Shown one piece after another: positions 1-9,084 of a DNA stretch of 64,000 bases (within the stretch, counting starts at the first letter, position 1; each line of letters starts with the position of its first letter). The stretch is from contig CAVSHN010000016.1 in the NCBI GenBank assembly GCA_963727755.1, forward strand, positions 1-64,000, read 5' to 3'. The position numbers were made by a program, and so were the translations under genes. The notes beneath the pieces were generated by a model. The model was not told the DNA's origin and searched no databases. It worked only from the letters and a program-made list of their open reading frames with translations. This DNA is from DASYAN01 sp963727755. GTDB taxonomy: Bacteria; Chloroflexota; Ktedonobacteria; Ktedonobacterales; Ktedonobacteraceae.

Positions 1-275
1 CTACTGCTAAAGGCACTCTGCATGGCGAAATCAAAGAGTTTGCTGATATCATGTATAAAGCACATGAACAAGCACTTTCGCGGCTACGAGCACAAGCTGA
101 TGAACTAGGAGCAGATGGCGTTGTTAGCATTGAGGTAAAAGCAAACTTTGTACATAATTTTGAATGGTTCGAGATCGTCGCTACTGGAACTGCTGTGCGC
201 TACGTTGGCAAAGATCCTGCTATCCTGGAAGTTCTCTTAGCTGAACGAAGCAGATTTGTGGAGACGACGAACTAA
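1..275 (+). CDS. YbjQ/DUF74-like heavy-metal-binding domain protein, C-terminal part
   Basis: The gene enters from the left edge (codons in frame from base 3) and stops with TAA at 273-275. The visible 90 or so residues read through an 'ALSRLRAQADELGADGV' helix, a V-x-I-E-V-K strand and an 'FEIVATGTAV' strand, which is the typical end of the YbjQ (DUF74) fold: a small oligomeric protein of unknown biochemical role, sometimes called a heavy-metal-binding domain. A putative ATG for the following kinase gene begins only 1 nt after the stop, so the two may be co-transcribed. The start lies outside the window, so domain completeness cannot be judged. Confidence 0.75.
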   Translation, partial: TAKGTLHGEIKEFADIMYKAHEQALSRLRAQADELGADGVVSIEVKANFVHNFEWFEIVATGTAVRYVGKDPAILEVLLAERSRFVETTN

Positions 276-276
276 T

Positions 277-1169
277 ATGCATAATCTCATAGGGCAACAA
301 CTGGAAATTATCGCCTGCTTCGCCTGTTGGGTCAGGGAGGATTTGCTGATGTCTACTTAGGAGAGCATATCCACCTCAATACAATGGCGGCTATCAAAGT
401 ATTACAAACACATTTAACAGGCAGCGATATTGACGAGTTTCGCGAAGAAGCACGCTTTATTGCCCATCTCAAACATCCTCACATTATCCCTGTATTAGAC
501 TTTGGTGTTGAAAATAACCTTCCGTTTCTAGTAATGGAATATGCGCAAGATGGTACATTACGTCAACGGCATCCAAAAGGTATACCAGTTCCTTTCAATC
601 TCATTCTCTCCTATGTCAAACAAGTTGCATCAGCATTGCAATATGCACATGACCAGAATGTGATCCATCGAGATGTTAAACCTGAAAATATGCTCGTAAA
701 TAGTGCTAATGATGTATTGTTGACCGACTTTGGCCTTGCTATGGTAAGCCAGAGTTCCCACCAAACTAGTAAAGATGCAATTGGAACTGTACCATATATG
801 TCACCAGAGCAGCTTCAAGGCAAACCGCAAATTGCAAGTGATCAATATGCTCTGGGCATTGTAACCTATGAGTGGCTCACAGGTACACGCCCTTTCAATG
901 GAACGGCAATAGAAATTACAGTTCAGCAAATCTCAGCTCCTCCTCCACCTATGTGCGAGAAAGTTGCCTCGATTTCAGAGGATGTTGAAGAGGTCATCTT
1001 TAAAGCATTAGCAAAAGATCCATTGCAACGTTTTGCCAGTGTGGAGCTTTTTGTCGGTGCCCTTGAACAAGCTACGACACCCACTGCGCATATACCCCAT
1101 CTGGAGAGAGAATTCCGCATTGAATCAATCACTTTTATCGAACAAAACCATTCCTGCCTCATCCACTAG
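277..1169 (+). CDS. Ser/Thr protein kinase, catalytic half of a frameshifted kinase-FHA gene
   Basis: Eukaryote-like Ser/Thr kinase that would phosphorylate protein substrates from the cytoplasm. Counting from TTG 327, the glycine loop is residues 2-7 (GQGGFAD), the ATP lysine K24 (AAIKVL), the catalytic HRDVKPEN at 114-121 and DFG at 134-136, followed by GTVPYMSPEQ; all key residues are present. The natural start is probably ATG 277: its frame reads MHNLIGQQL, then needs one extra G near base 303 to continue as GNYRLLRLLGQGG, the usual N-terminus of these kinases. At the other end the frame runs out at 1169 just before an FHA domain in another frame, so a second indel is likely near 1120-1165. 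It is read here as one kinase-FHA-transmembrane gene broken by indels; two separate genes are the alternative. Confidence 0.8.
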
Positions 1170-2076
1170 CTGGCAATCATCTTCCAGAGTGCTAAACACT
1201 ACATACGGAAAAATGGCATTGACGTCGACTGATCTGACGATAGGACGCGCTTCCGACAATGGCTATGTGATAAATGATAGGATGGTCTCTGGACATCATG
1301 CGGTTATTCGCCCTCAAGGACAAGGGCACGTGCTTATTGATCTGGGAAGCTGCAATGGTACATTTCTCAATGGTCATCGCCTCACTCCTCAACTGCCACA
1401 TCTGCTCATGTTAAATGACTCGATCAATATTGGCAATATACAACATACCTATGAGCAAAGTAGTCCTCCACTATTGTATACACCCCCAACCACTAATATG
1501 CCCCAGGCAGATGCACAGACAGCAGTTGCACCAACTATAGCTGATCTTCAAGGCATGCATCAGGCACCTGTTAGCAGTCTCGCACAAAATTCACAACTTA
1601 TCGCACCAACATCACGAAAAAGTCGGCCTATTCTGTGGGCCTTGTTCATTTTTTCATGCACCTTGATGCTTTCAATCTCGTTAGCAGGTCTCTATGCCTA
1701 TACACTTGCTCATAGCTCTTTAACACCAACCCCTACTCCTCCCAGATTGAGGAATACACCTACTTCAATACCCACGCCTACCCCAACACCCACTCCCACT
1801 GCTACACCCACTCCCACTGCTACACCCACTCCTACCCCAACACCCACTCCCACTGCTACACCCACTCCTACCCCAACACCCACTCCCACTGCTACACCCA
1901 CTCCAGCTCCTACTCCGGCCCCAACACCTACTCCTACCTCGGCTCCAACTCCTACTCCGGCTCCAACATCTACTCCTACCCCAACACCTACTCCTACCCC
2001 AACACCTACTCCTACCCCAACACCTACTCCTACCCCAACACCTACTCCTACCCCAACACCTACTCCTACCCCTTAG
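1120..2076 (+). CDS. FHA domain, membrane anchor and Thr-Pro linker (distal part of the kinase gene)
   Basis: This frame is the continuation of the kinase. After a short linker it shows an FHA (phosphothreonine-binding) domain: LTIGRASDN at the start, VSGHHAVI, then LGSCNGTFLNG, matching the conserved GR, SxxH and NG positions. One transmembrane helix follows around bases 1621-1710 (WALFIFSCTLMLSISLAGL), then about 110 residues of Thr-Pro repeats that would span the wall outside the cell. The FHA domain probably binds the kinase's own phosphorylated threonines. The frame stops inside the repeat; another frame continues for about 20 codons (PLAQVAHDDPMTSE) to a TAG near 2125, so a third indel in the repeat may have cut the true C-terminus. 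The exact left border is unknown because of the frameshift. Confidence 0.7.
   Translation: MNQSLLSNKTIPASSTSWQSSSRVLNTTYGKMALTSTDLTIGRASDNGYVINDRMVSGHHAVIRPQGQGHVLIDLGSCNGTFLNGHRLTPQLPHLLMLNDSINIGNIQHTYEQSSPPLLYTPPTTNMPQADAQTAVAPTIADLQGMHQAPVSSLAQNSQLIAPTSRKSRPILWALFIFSCTLMLSISLAGLYAYTLAHSSLTPTPTPPRLRNTPTSIPTPTPTPTPTATPTPTATPTPTPTPTPTATPTPTPTPTPTATPTPAPTPAPTPTPTSAPTPTPAPTSTPTPTPTPTPTPTPTPTPTPTPTPTPTPTPTPTP
1770..2075 (+). repeat. Low-complexity Thr-Pro coding repeat
   Basis: Tandem hexamer-like units (ACTCCTACC, CCAACACCT and variants) encode alternating Thr-Pro. It is part of the kinase-FHA coding sequence and probably works as an extended linker through the cell wall. Such tracts change length easily and are a likely place for slippage or assembly error. 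Confidence 0.85.
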
Positions 2077-2217
2077 CTCAAGTAGCACATGATGATCCTA
2101 TGACGAGTGAAAGTAGCAATATTTAGGAACAAAATACTAATTGTGCGTATTACTTCCACATTTTTGTTCTCTTTCGAAATAGCAATAACAAATTGGCAGC
2201 AAAAAGACTTAACCTGT

Positions 2218-2457
2218 GCGGTTAGGCATCATGGCAAAAGCTGCAAGCACGTCTGCATCTGATTCCTTTCTATTTTTTTCTCATGCGATCCCACTCTGTG
2301 GAACATCTCGATGTTACATATTCGAATATGCTTCGTTATAGACAGTAGAGCACGAAGATCAACTGAATCGTGTACGAGTTCCACAACGAAGTGTTGTGGG
2401 TAAAAACACGAACGTGTTGTTCCAGATGTACAAGCTATTTTGCGCTACGAAGGTACG
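2218..2457 (+). repeat. Dispersed repeat A, copy 1
   Basis: This otherwise gene-free stretch shares its layout with 49214-49375. Both begin with gcggttaggc, share a middle part with CTCATGC...CCACT near 2280, then the block ATGCTTCGTTATAG with AGTAGAGCAC (core 2328-2353), and end with GCTATTTTGCGCTACGAAGG. Copy 1 carries about 78 bp between the last two blocks that copy 2 lacks; this insert holds two small hairpins (CCACAAC/GTTGTGG and AACACG/CGTGTT). A perfect 14-bp palindrome CATATTCGAATATG overlaps the core. A shortened third copy of the core lies at 52272-52293. The element type is unknown. Confidence 0.65.
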
Positions 2458-2490
2458 AATATCTCCCCACTATTTGGAAAGGCAGGTAGG

Positions 2491-3474
2491 ATGTTACTAC
2501 CAGACGAGATCGCCCAAACAATCGACCAAACCACCGAAGCCATTGAAGCTCTCCCTCATATTCTCAACCGTCGGCATATTTGGCATGGACAACGTGAATT
2601 TACGCTTCAAGAGAAGCAAACAGATGTTATGCCAGCATTGAAACCTAATACCTCTGGTACAGCAGTCACTTGGTGGCAAGCTAGGCAGTTTCGTGAAGAC
2701 AATGAGTATTTTCGTCCTCTGCTAGAGCAGCAACGCGCCGAAATGCAACTGCTTATTGCCAATTATAATCATCTCAAAAACGAATTCGAGAGAGAGATAG
2801 CTAGCATTCATGATAGCTATCAGGAGAAAATTGCATTCTACCATCAACAGTTTCGCGACCTGATGGCAGAACACAACCATTGGCACAATGCTTACCAAGA
2901 ACTAGAAGATCGCTACCAGCAACTCTTTCATGATTTTCAGGGATCGGTCGAAGAAGAGACACAAAAAAGAATTATAGCAGCAACGCAAGTAGTTCTCCAA
3001 TCACCCAAACATGTCCCTGCTCCATTTCAAAATCTGGTGAAGGCGATTGAAAAACAATGCAGACAGGAGGAGGATAAAGATCTGGCAGAGGCTCTCTACC
3101 TCAAACGAGAATTTTATCGTATGAGACAACTGCTAAAATACGAGCGCCAGCAACTGAAGAGCGAATACCAATACATGCTTGCTCAACAGCATAATATACA
3201 GGAACAGGCGGAATCGCGACAAAGGGCATTGCAGGCACGTTTGCAAGCACGCTGGAGAACGGTTTCCGTGCTGACATCATCATGCCTCATTGCTACGCTA
3301 GTTATATTCCAGTTCCTCTTCCTCGCCCTCTTCCACGTTCACCTGACTAATGGAATATCACTTTCCATCCTGCTCCCTATCGCTCTATGTCTCGTACCTC
3401 TGGTCTTAGCAACACCTGTGGGGCTGTTAAGATACATGCATCCAACGGCTCCACATAAGAGAAAAGTCAAATAG
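2491..3474 (+). CDS. Coiled-coil protein with two C-terminal transmembrane helices
   Basis: No family is recognised. From ATG 2491 the product is 327 residues. The first two thirds are strongly helical and rich in Gln, Glu, Arg and His (runs such as EQQRAEMQLLIANYNHLKNE), as expected for a long coiled coil; the last 75 residues hold two hydrophobic helices (VLTSSCLIATLVIFQFLFLAL and ISLSILLPIALCLVPLVLA) and a basic tail (PHKRKVK). A cytoplasmic coiled coil anchored by a C-terminal hairpin is the likely shape. The frame is open further upstream to a TTG at 2440, but that part lies inside dispersed repeat A, so the ATG is preferred. A strong terminator hairpin follows. Confidence 0.65.
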   Translation: MLLPDEIAQTIDQTTEAIEALPHILNRRHIWHGQREFTLQEKQTDVMPALKPNTSGTAVTWWQARQFREDNEYFRPLLEQQRAEMQLLIANYNHLKNEFEREIASIHDSYQEKIAFYHQQFRDLMAEHNHWHNAYQELEDRYQQLFHDFQGSVEEETQKRIIAATQVVLQSPKHVPAPFQNLVKAIEKQCRQEEDKDLAEALYLKREFYRMRQLLKYERQQLKSEYQYMLAQQHNIQEQAESRQRALQARLQARWRTVSVLTSSCLIATLVIFQFLFLALFHVHLTNGISLSILLPIALCLVPLVLATPVGLLRYMHPTAPHKRKVK

Positions 3475-3496
3475 AGCACAGAGAAATTTGCATTGA

Positions 3497-3529
3497 AAGA
3501 GAGGGACTAGAACATCTGGTCCCTCTCTT
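3497..3529. terminator. Bidirectional terminator hairpin between convergent genes
   Basis: A 14-bp stem (AAGAGAGGGACTAG at 3497-3510 pairing with CTGGTCCCTCTCTT at 3516-3529, one G-T pair) closes a 5-nt loop. It lies 22 nt after the stop of the coiled-coil gene and beyond the end of pepF on the other strand, so it can serve both convergent genes. Confidence 0.8.
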
Positions 3530-3570
3530 CTTGCTTGGATCAGTTATCCACACTACTAAGTTGCCTGGGA

Positions 3571-5370
3571 TTAGCTCAGCAGTCCCTCCATTTGCAACAG
3601 GTGGGATTTGAAGAAGTTCGAAGGCTTGGCGCACAGGCTCTGGCGTGGTCATATCCACACCAGCTTTCTTCAGCAATTCGATACTATAGTCAGAAGAGCC
3701 AGAACTGAGAAACTTCAGATAGCGATCGACCGCAGGCTGTCCCTCGTGCATGATCTGCCGTACCAGTGCCGAGGCCGCAGAGATACCAGTGGCATACTGG
3801 TAAACATAGAAGTTGTAATAGAAATGAGGAATACGCGCCCATTCGATGCCAAGCAACTCATCAATAACAGCTTCTCCCCCATAATAGTCCTCGTTCAATG
3901 CTCTATAGATTGCTGTGAGCGTATCAGCAGTTAAGGGTTCACCCCGCTCTGCCTGTTCATGAATCCTCTGCTCAAACTCAGCAAACATGGTTTGGCGATA
4001 CAGCGTCCCACGGATACCCTCCAGCGAATGATTGAGTAGCGAGATACGCGTAGCTCGATCTTTGGTATTCTCCAGCAAGTACTGAGTGAGCAATCCCTCA
4101 TTGAGCGTTGAAGCTACTTCTGCAACGAAAATGGTATAATCACCATACTGATAGGGCTGTTTGGTGCGCGTGAAATAGGAATGCATCGAATGCCCCAGTT
4201 CATGCGCTAACGTGTACATGCTTTCGCGCTTATTCTGGAAATTCATCAGAATAAATGGCTGTGTTCCATAGGCCCCACCACTATAAGCGCCACTGCGCTT
4301 GCCGGGCGTTTCGTAGACATCAATCCAGCGCTGCCTAAACCCTTCTTTGAGAATTTCGCAGTAGGATTTACCGAGTGGTGCCAGTGCAGCAATAATAGTA
4401 TCTCGCGCATCTTCATAAGTTACCTCATCCGCCGTCTCTTTTACAATAGGCGTATAGAGATCGTACATGTGCAATTCATCGAGTTCAAGGATGCGCTTAC
4501 GAAGCCTCATATAGCGATCGAGCAGCGGCGTATGCTCTCTAACGGTCGTGATCAGGTTATCGTAGACGCTAACAGGAATATTGTAGCGATCTAGAGCACG
4601 CTCACGACAGGTTGCATGGTTGCGCTGGCGAGCATAGAAAATATTGGTTTTGATCTCAGCTGCAAGTGTTGCAGCAACGGTATTACGCTGTTTGAGAAAG
4701 GTGCCATGCAAGGCCTCAAAGGCCTCTTTGCGAACTCGGCGATCGGCACTACGAATAAAGGTCTGATAATTACCTTTGAGTCAGTTTGACTGTTTCTCCC
4801 TGCTCATTCTCGATCGTGGGCAGTTTGAGATCAGCATTATTGATCATATCGAAGATCTGGTCAGGTGCCTCAGTGATTTCGCCTGCCGCGGCTAAAACTG
4901 CTTCTACTTCCACCGAGCAAACATGAGGGCGCTGGCGATTAAGAACATCCAATTGCTGTCTATAGAGTTCTAATTCAGGAGCCTGCTGAACAAACTGATC
5001 TAGCGTTTCCTGAGGTATGGCCAGAATCTCCGGATCTATATAAGAAGCTACTGTCGAAGTATGGACAAAAAGCTGCATAGCACGATCTGCCATTCCTTGA
5101 TAGGTACTATTGGTAGTATCTTCATCCTTACGCATGGATGCATAGCTAAAGAGGCGTTCAAGTGCTTCAGTTATCTCGTCGCGTTTCTGCAAAACCTCGA
5201 GCAGGGCTTGCCCACTTTGTGCCAGGGTCCCCTTGAGAGCTTCGAGTTCAGGAAGCCGATTTCTGGATAGACTGGAAAGCTCGCTCCCAATCCTCATCAT
5301 GTGCAAAAATGGTTGAGAGATCCCATGTGTATTCTGTTGGGATGTCTTCACGCTTTTTTAAGGCTATCAA
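3571..5370 (-). pseudogene. pepF: Oligoendopeptidase F (M3 family), three single-base frameshifts
   Basis: Cytoplasmic zinc metallopeptidase that cuts oligopeptides. The catalytic motif is HELGHSMHSYF with the downstream glutamate in EVASTLNE. The gene is split over frames, but rejoined it gives 598 residues, the normal PepF length: N-terminus DIPTEYTWDLSTIFAHDEDW in one frame, an extra base near 5247, LPELEALKGTLAQSGQ onward, an extra A near 4772 (otherwise a stop at TAA), GNYQTFIRSADRRVRKEAFE onward, then an extra C near 3605 before the typical end FFKSHLLQMEGLLS and TAA at 3571. Start is TTG 5370 with GGAAAGG 11 nt upstream. Each lesion is a +1 insertion, so sequence error is as likely as true gene death; as read, no full-length enzyme is made. 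Confidence 0.85.
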
Positions 5371-5589
5371 TGTGAATATTACCTTTCCATCTCAATGATT
5401 TGAAGACAAGAAATCTGTCAGCTACATCATAGCACACTCTGTCTGACCTTTCCCGCTTGGCCCTAACGCAATAACCTACACGGCTAAGATTACCTAAAAG
5501 CAATGTTGCCTTTCCTTCGTGCTATCCAGGTCTCACATTCCCGTTATCCAGAACTGAGACAAATATGGACAGGCCATATCTGAGGTCTG

Positions 5590-5720
5590 GTTCCTGCTTC
5601 GACGAGAGAAGTTTCACTTGTTGGTTAGACAAGCCAGAGCTTCTCTCTCCACAGGCGTTGCGTTCCCGTGTAACTCACGGTACGTTGAGCGGCAGCACTG
5701 ATCGACTTAAATTCAGCTCG
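5590..5720 (-). ncRNA. Probable TnpB guide (omega/re) RNA scaffold and right end of the TnpB element
   Basis: TnpB elements usually make a guide RNA that overlaps the 3' end of tnpB and runs to the right end of the element, with the guide taken from flanking DNA. Here the minus strand past the tnpB stop has the look of such an end: CCGTGAGTTACACGG (small hairpin), then ACGCCTGTGGAGAGAGAAGC, and finally GAAGCAGGAACC near 5590-5605. The border and guide start are inferred by analogy and are not proven. Confidence 0.45.
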
Positions 5721-6835
5721 GTTTGAGCAAGATTCTTGGCCGCATTATAATCCCTATCTGCGACATATCCACATCTCTCACAGATAAAGACACGGTCTTC
5801 TAGTGTTTGATCTTCATCTACCCATCCACAACAAGAACAAGTTTTTGAGGACGGGAACCACCTGCTCACAGTATTAACCGTTGAGCCATACTTCTCAGCT
5901 TTGTAGGTGATCTGACGCTTAAACTCGTACATGCCTACGTCGCCAACGGCACGGCTCATTTTGCGGTTAGCCATCATGCCTTTTACATTCAAATCCTCAA
6001 GTACGATAGTGCAAGGCTTGGTTTTCGCTATTGCATTTGTTGCTTGATGGAGAGCATTAGCACGAATACAGGCAATTCTAGCATGTTTACGAGCAAGACG
6101 ACGAACAGCCTTCTTTCTGTTTTTACTGCCTTTTTTCTTACGTGATACGCGCCTGCCAAGTTGAGCAAGCTTCTTCAAGTTCTTGCGCAGGGCTTTGGGA
6201 TTTTCGAATGCCTCTGCTTCAGAAGTGGTAGCAAGCGTTTTGATGCCTAAATCGACACCTAACACACAACCCGTCGCGAGAACAGGAGCAGCTACTTCTT
6301 CCTCAACCTGGACGGAAACAAACCAGCGCCCAGCTTTCTCAGAGATCGTAGCAGACAAAATATGCACATCAGAAGTTGGAATGTAGTTGGCTTCCTTGAG
6401 TTTCAGCAATCCAAGTCTCGGCAGTTGAATATGCTTCTCGTGCACATGGATTGCTCCTGTTAAACGAAAGCTTCCAATGCCTTTCTTCTTTGTCTTGAAC
6501 TTAGGATAGCCCAGCTTGCCTTTATGCTTCCCTTGCTTCTTCTTTTTAACATTGTTGAAGAAGTTTTTAAATGCTTTCTCCAGATTGCGCAAAGCTTCTT
6601 GTGGAGCGCATTTTGAGACATCGTACATCCAAGAGAAATCTGTCTTCTTCTTAGCATTCAGCTCTTTGTGCAAATCGATGGCTGTTGGAGTTTTGCGGCC
6701 AGCTGCATATTCCTCTTGATAACGGCGGAGCCCCCAATTATATGCAAAGCGTGCAGTACCAGCATGCTGAAGACAAGCAGTAATTTGAGCCTTATTCAAG
6801 TCTAGTTCTGTTTTATAGCCTCTAGTGCTCTTCAC
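5675..6835 (-). CDS. tnpB: TnpB, IS200/IS605-family RNA-guided nuclease
   Basis: 386 residues from GTG 6835, full length for TnpB. An N-terminal helix-turn-helix part (SWMYDVSKCAPQEALRNLEK) and WED-like region lead to a RuvC nuclease whose three acidic residues are all present: D195 (GVDLGIKTLATTS), E280 (IVLEDLNVKGM) and D362 (VADRDYNAAKN). A zinc ribbon uses C333, C336, C352 and C355. TnpB cuts DNA matching a guide RNA and helps an IS200/IS605 element persist at its donor site. No tnpA transposase lies nearby, so the copy depends on TnpA supplied elsewhere or is immobile. The start overlaps the end of the small ribbon-helix-helix gene by 14 nt inside a GTGAAGAGCA duplication, which suggests coupled translation. 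Confidence 0.93.
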   Translation of the reverse strand: MKSTRGYKTELDLNKAQITACLQHAGTARFAYNWGLRRYQEEYAAGRKTPTAIDLHKELNAKKKTDFSWMYDVSKCAPQEALRNLEKAFKNFFNNVKKKKQGKHKGKLGYPKFKTKKKGIGSFRLTGAIHVHEKHIQLPRLGLLKLKEANYIPTSDVHILSATISEKAGRWFVSVQVEEEVAAPVLATGCVLGVDLGIKTLATTSEAEAFENPKALRKNLKKLAQLGRRVSRKKKGSKNRKKAVRRLARKHARIACIRANALHQATNAIAKTKPCTIVLEDLNVKGMMANRKMSRAVGDVGMYEFKRQITYKAEKYGSTVNTVSRWFPSSKTCSCCGWVDEDQTLEDRVFICERCGYVADRDYNAAKNLAQTELNLSRSVLPLNVP

Positions 6836-6980
6836 TGCTCTTCACTGCTTTCTTCAGTTCTTTGTCTATTATCTCTTCCAGTATTTCAAGCATGGTTTTG
6901 CGCTTAAGCGCTGCTAAGATTTTCAGTTTCTCTTGCGTCTGTTTCCAGACTTTGAGCGATGTGATTTGTTTGTTCTCCAT
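6822..6980 (-). CDS. Small ribbon-helix-helix-type protein upstream of tnpB
   Basis: A 52-residue basic protein: a short strand (KQITSLKVWKQT) followed by two helices (EKLKILAALKRKTMLEILEE and DKELKKAVKS). This is the pattern of small ribbon-helix-helix DNA-binding proteins such as antitoxin-type repressors. It overlaps tnpB by 14 nt and so forms a two-gene unit with it. The ATG at 6980 is chosen because a strong promoter (6988-7016) would start transcription at or next to that base, giving a leaderless mRNA; an in-frame ATG at 7022 lies upstream of the promoter. A role in repressing the unit is inference only. Confidence 0.7.
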   Translation of the reverse strand: MENKQITSLKVWKQTQEKLKILAALKRKTMLEILEEIIDKELKKAVKSSEEH

Positions 6981-6987
6981 ATAGAGG

Positions 6988-7016
6988 ATTGTATCACATC
7001 TCTCCATAAAGGTCAA
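6988..7016 (-). promoter_or_regulatory. Sigma-70-type promoter of the RHH-tnpB unit
   Basis: On the minus strand TTGACC (7016-7011) is followed after 17 nt by TACAAT (6993-6988). The expected start point falls about at the ATG at 6980, so the first gene is probably translated from a leaderless mRNA. Confidence 0.7.
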
Positions 7017-7232
7017 GTCCATAGATGGCTACGAAAGGCAACAAATGTCCTTGGAATCATAAACTAGTTACAACCCCTTCTGATCAACCTTTCTCCTCTA
7101 TTGAAATGAACCATATAACTATTGTATTCTATAATAGAAGAGCTTCTATCAGAGAGGGCACAGAAGCAGACAAATTTCTCTCCATATACTTCTAGCTCTA
7201 TCGGAAATAAGAAAGAAAGAAGGAAATGAGCA

Positions 7233-7961
7233 ATGCTTGTTGTCCTTGGTCTTCTGCCAATCTTCACCGTCATTGTCGTCGTATGGCCCATTGTTGCCAT
7301 TGCCAGACAGCAGCAGGAGCAGCCGGAATACCCCTTCACGGCCTGTGTCGCCGCTTGGTATGCGCAGATTATGGCCATGGTGGGGATCGTGGTCTTTACG
7401 ATAGGAATTGGCTATTTGTTCAAGAGTTTGATCGGCTTTCTGAACTTGGACTTCTCCTATGGACCAACACCTTTCCCGATACTTCATTCGCAGGAACCAG
7501 CAACGGTGACTGCTCTCGAGCAGCAGCGCCAAGTGGATTTGTTGGTCAGGCTCCCCAGCTTCATAGTTAGTGGACCTGTGATCTACTTTGTGCATGCGTA
7601 CCTGTCCCGCACGGTCTCAGCACGGCGTGTACGAGCCCCCTATTGGGTCATGCGTGGCAGCCAGCTTGTGCAGACCATCTTCCTCGGCATGGTGAGCACG
7701 CTTTCGAGCCTCCTTGCCCTCAATTTCGTTCTCAGCTACGTGCTGATCTCCCCGCTCGGCAACCAGCCACACGTGCCTTTTGGGGAGATGCTTGGCTTCG
7801 CGCTCGCCTTCATAGGAGCCTTCGTCGCTCACGTATTGATCTGGCAATCGCTTCCGGGAGGGTCCTGGTGGTCACCACCTGACGTCTGGCCACCAACCCG
7901 TCAGGCATCGGGAGAATATGTAAAGAGCATGGAACACCAACTCGAAGGCAGTGAACGATGA
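7233..7961 (+). CDS. Five-helix membrane protein of unknown function
   Basis: 242 residues with about five hydrophobic helices: an N-terminal one (VVLGLLPIFTVIVVVWPIVA), then around residues 40-65 (AQIMAMVGIVVFTIGIGYL), 105-125, 140-170 (TIFLGMVSTLSSLLALNFVL) and 185-205. The last 35 residues are soluble and end near SMEHQLEGSER. No family is recognised; the layout resembles uncharacterised DUF membrane proteins of Chloroflexota. ATG 7233 has AGAAGGAA about 8 nt upstream. An ATG at 7226 is out of frame. G+C content seems higher than in the neighbouring tnpB unit, so the two probably have different histories. Confidence 0.7.
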   Translation: MLVVLGLLPIFTVIVVVWPIVAIARQQQEQPEYPFTACVAAWYAQIMAMVGIVVFTIGIGYLFKSLIGFLNLDFSYGPTPFPILHSQEPATVTALEQQRQVDLLVRLPSFIVSGPVIYFVHAYLSRTVSARRVRAPYWVMRGSQLVQTIFLGMVSTLSSLLALNFVLSYVLISPLGNQPHVPFGEMLGFALAFIGAFVAHVLIWQSLPGGSWWSPPDVWPPTRQASGEYVKSMEHQLEGSER

Positions 7962-8057
7962 GTGGGACTGCCGACCGACGACAAGTCAACGAGTGAAAGG
8001 AGCACGTACGATGAAACGTGAACTTGGAGAGATGCAGCCAAATCACAGCAGGAATCC

Positions 8058-9084
8058 CTACGATAGACCAAACATCGATGCCAACGTATCAGCATGCTTA
8101 TTATCAGCCTGCTTCAACGCCGCCAGATAACGTCCCGTCGTAGCCAGCGATTTATGTCCCAGCCGAGCCTGAATATCGCTTATCTTAGCGCCTGCATCCT
8201 CCATCGTACGTGCCCAGGTATGACGGGTGACGTGAACTTTCGAGATGCCCAGATGCTTCTCGCAGATATTAGCTACTGAGCGAATAGTGAGAGGTGGTAG
8301 AACTGTAGAAGGTGCGCCATCTTCTCGGGCTGCGCGACGAGTAAAGCTAATCCAGAGCGGCGCATTGCCATTGAGTGAGCGTAGCTTTCCACCGTAGGCC
8401 ATAGAGAGCCACTCAAGCAAGGCATTAGCAACAGGAGTTGGCAAGGTATCGCGCATCATCTTGCCACCTTTACAATGCTCAAAGACTAGAGTGACTTTGG
8501 CTCCTTGGACTTGCACATGACGCCAACGAAGCGCTACAACTTCCGAGAGACGTCTACCTGTCTGGAATAAAACTGCCAGTAGTGCATAGTCACGTGCACC
8601 CTGCTTCGTGCTCCGATCGATGGCTCGCATCCTTTGCGCAACTTCCTGAGGATCAAGGGGCTGTGCATTTTTGTAGGATTGGACTTTGCTACGGTCAACA
8701 GAGGCAATAGGGTTGTCACATGTAAAAAATTTGCGTTTGTTGGCGAAGATGTAAAAACTACTCAGGATAGCTAGGCGCTGATTATAGGTTGACTCAGCGA
8801 CAATTTTGCCCTTAACAGATAAACCAGCGAAGCCTTGTGCTGCTAGCGCAATCTCGGCGATTGCCTCACGATGAGCTTGCTCCGTATCTTCCCGTGCATT
8901 GATATATGGATCAAGATCGCGCCCAGTTTGCCAAAGTAAGCTACGAAAAGCAGTCAACGTATCTTCATAGGCCTTGCGTGTCTTCTCACTACCGGTGCGA
9001 CGCGCCTTGGCTTTCGAGCCATGCCTTGATGGCAATATCAATCTGAGAAACTTTGACAGGTGCGGTGAGAGATTGGTCCGTCAT
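8058..9084 (-). CDS. Tyrosine recombinase/integrase (XerC/D-like), one frameshift near the start
   Basis: Site-specific recombinase with an N-terminal SAM-like core-binding domain (EKTRKAYEDTLTAFRSLLWQ) and a full catalytic domain. Numbered from the downstream frame: R164 (TGRRLSE), lysine near 194 (CKGGK), H270-x-x-R273 (HVTRHTWA), H296 (LGHKS) and the nucleophile Y305 (TTGRYL). The intact start is ATG 9084, with GGGAGG 7 nt upstream, reading MTDQSLTAPVKVSQIDIA then KAWLES; one extra C near 9019 throws this out of frame with the rest. The usable frame on its own starts at 9041. The product could act on plasmid or chromosome dimers or on a mobile element; no attachment site or phage genes are visible. 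A single-gene recombinase of this kind is common in Ktedonobacteria. Confidence 0.85.

Noticed and set aside
1710..2088. Long minus-strand frames of Gly-Val or Arg-Ser-Cys repeats
   Set aside because: They are only the complement of the Thr-Pro coding repeat and have no independent start signals.
8058..9084. Integrase as marker of a prophage or integrative element
   Set aside because: No other phage or conjugation genes, no attachment-site repeats and no adjacent tRNA were found.
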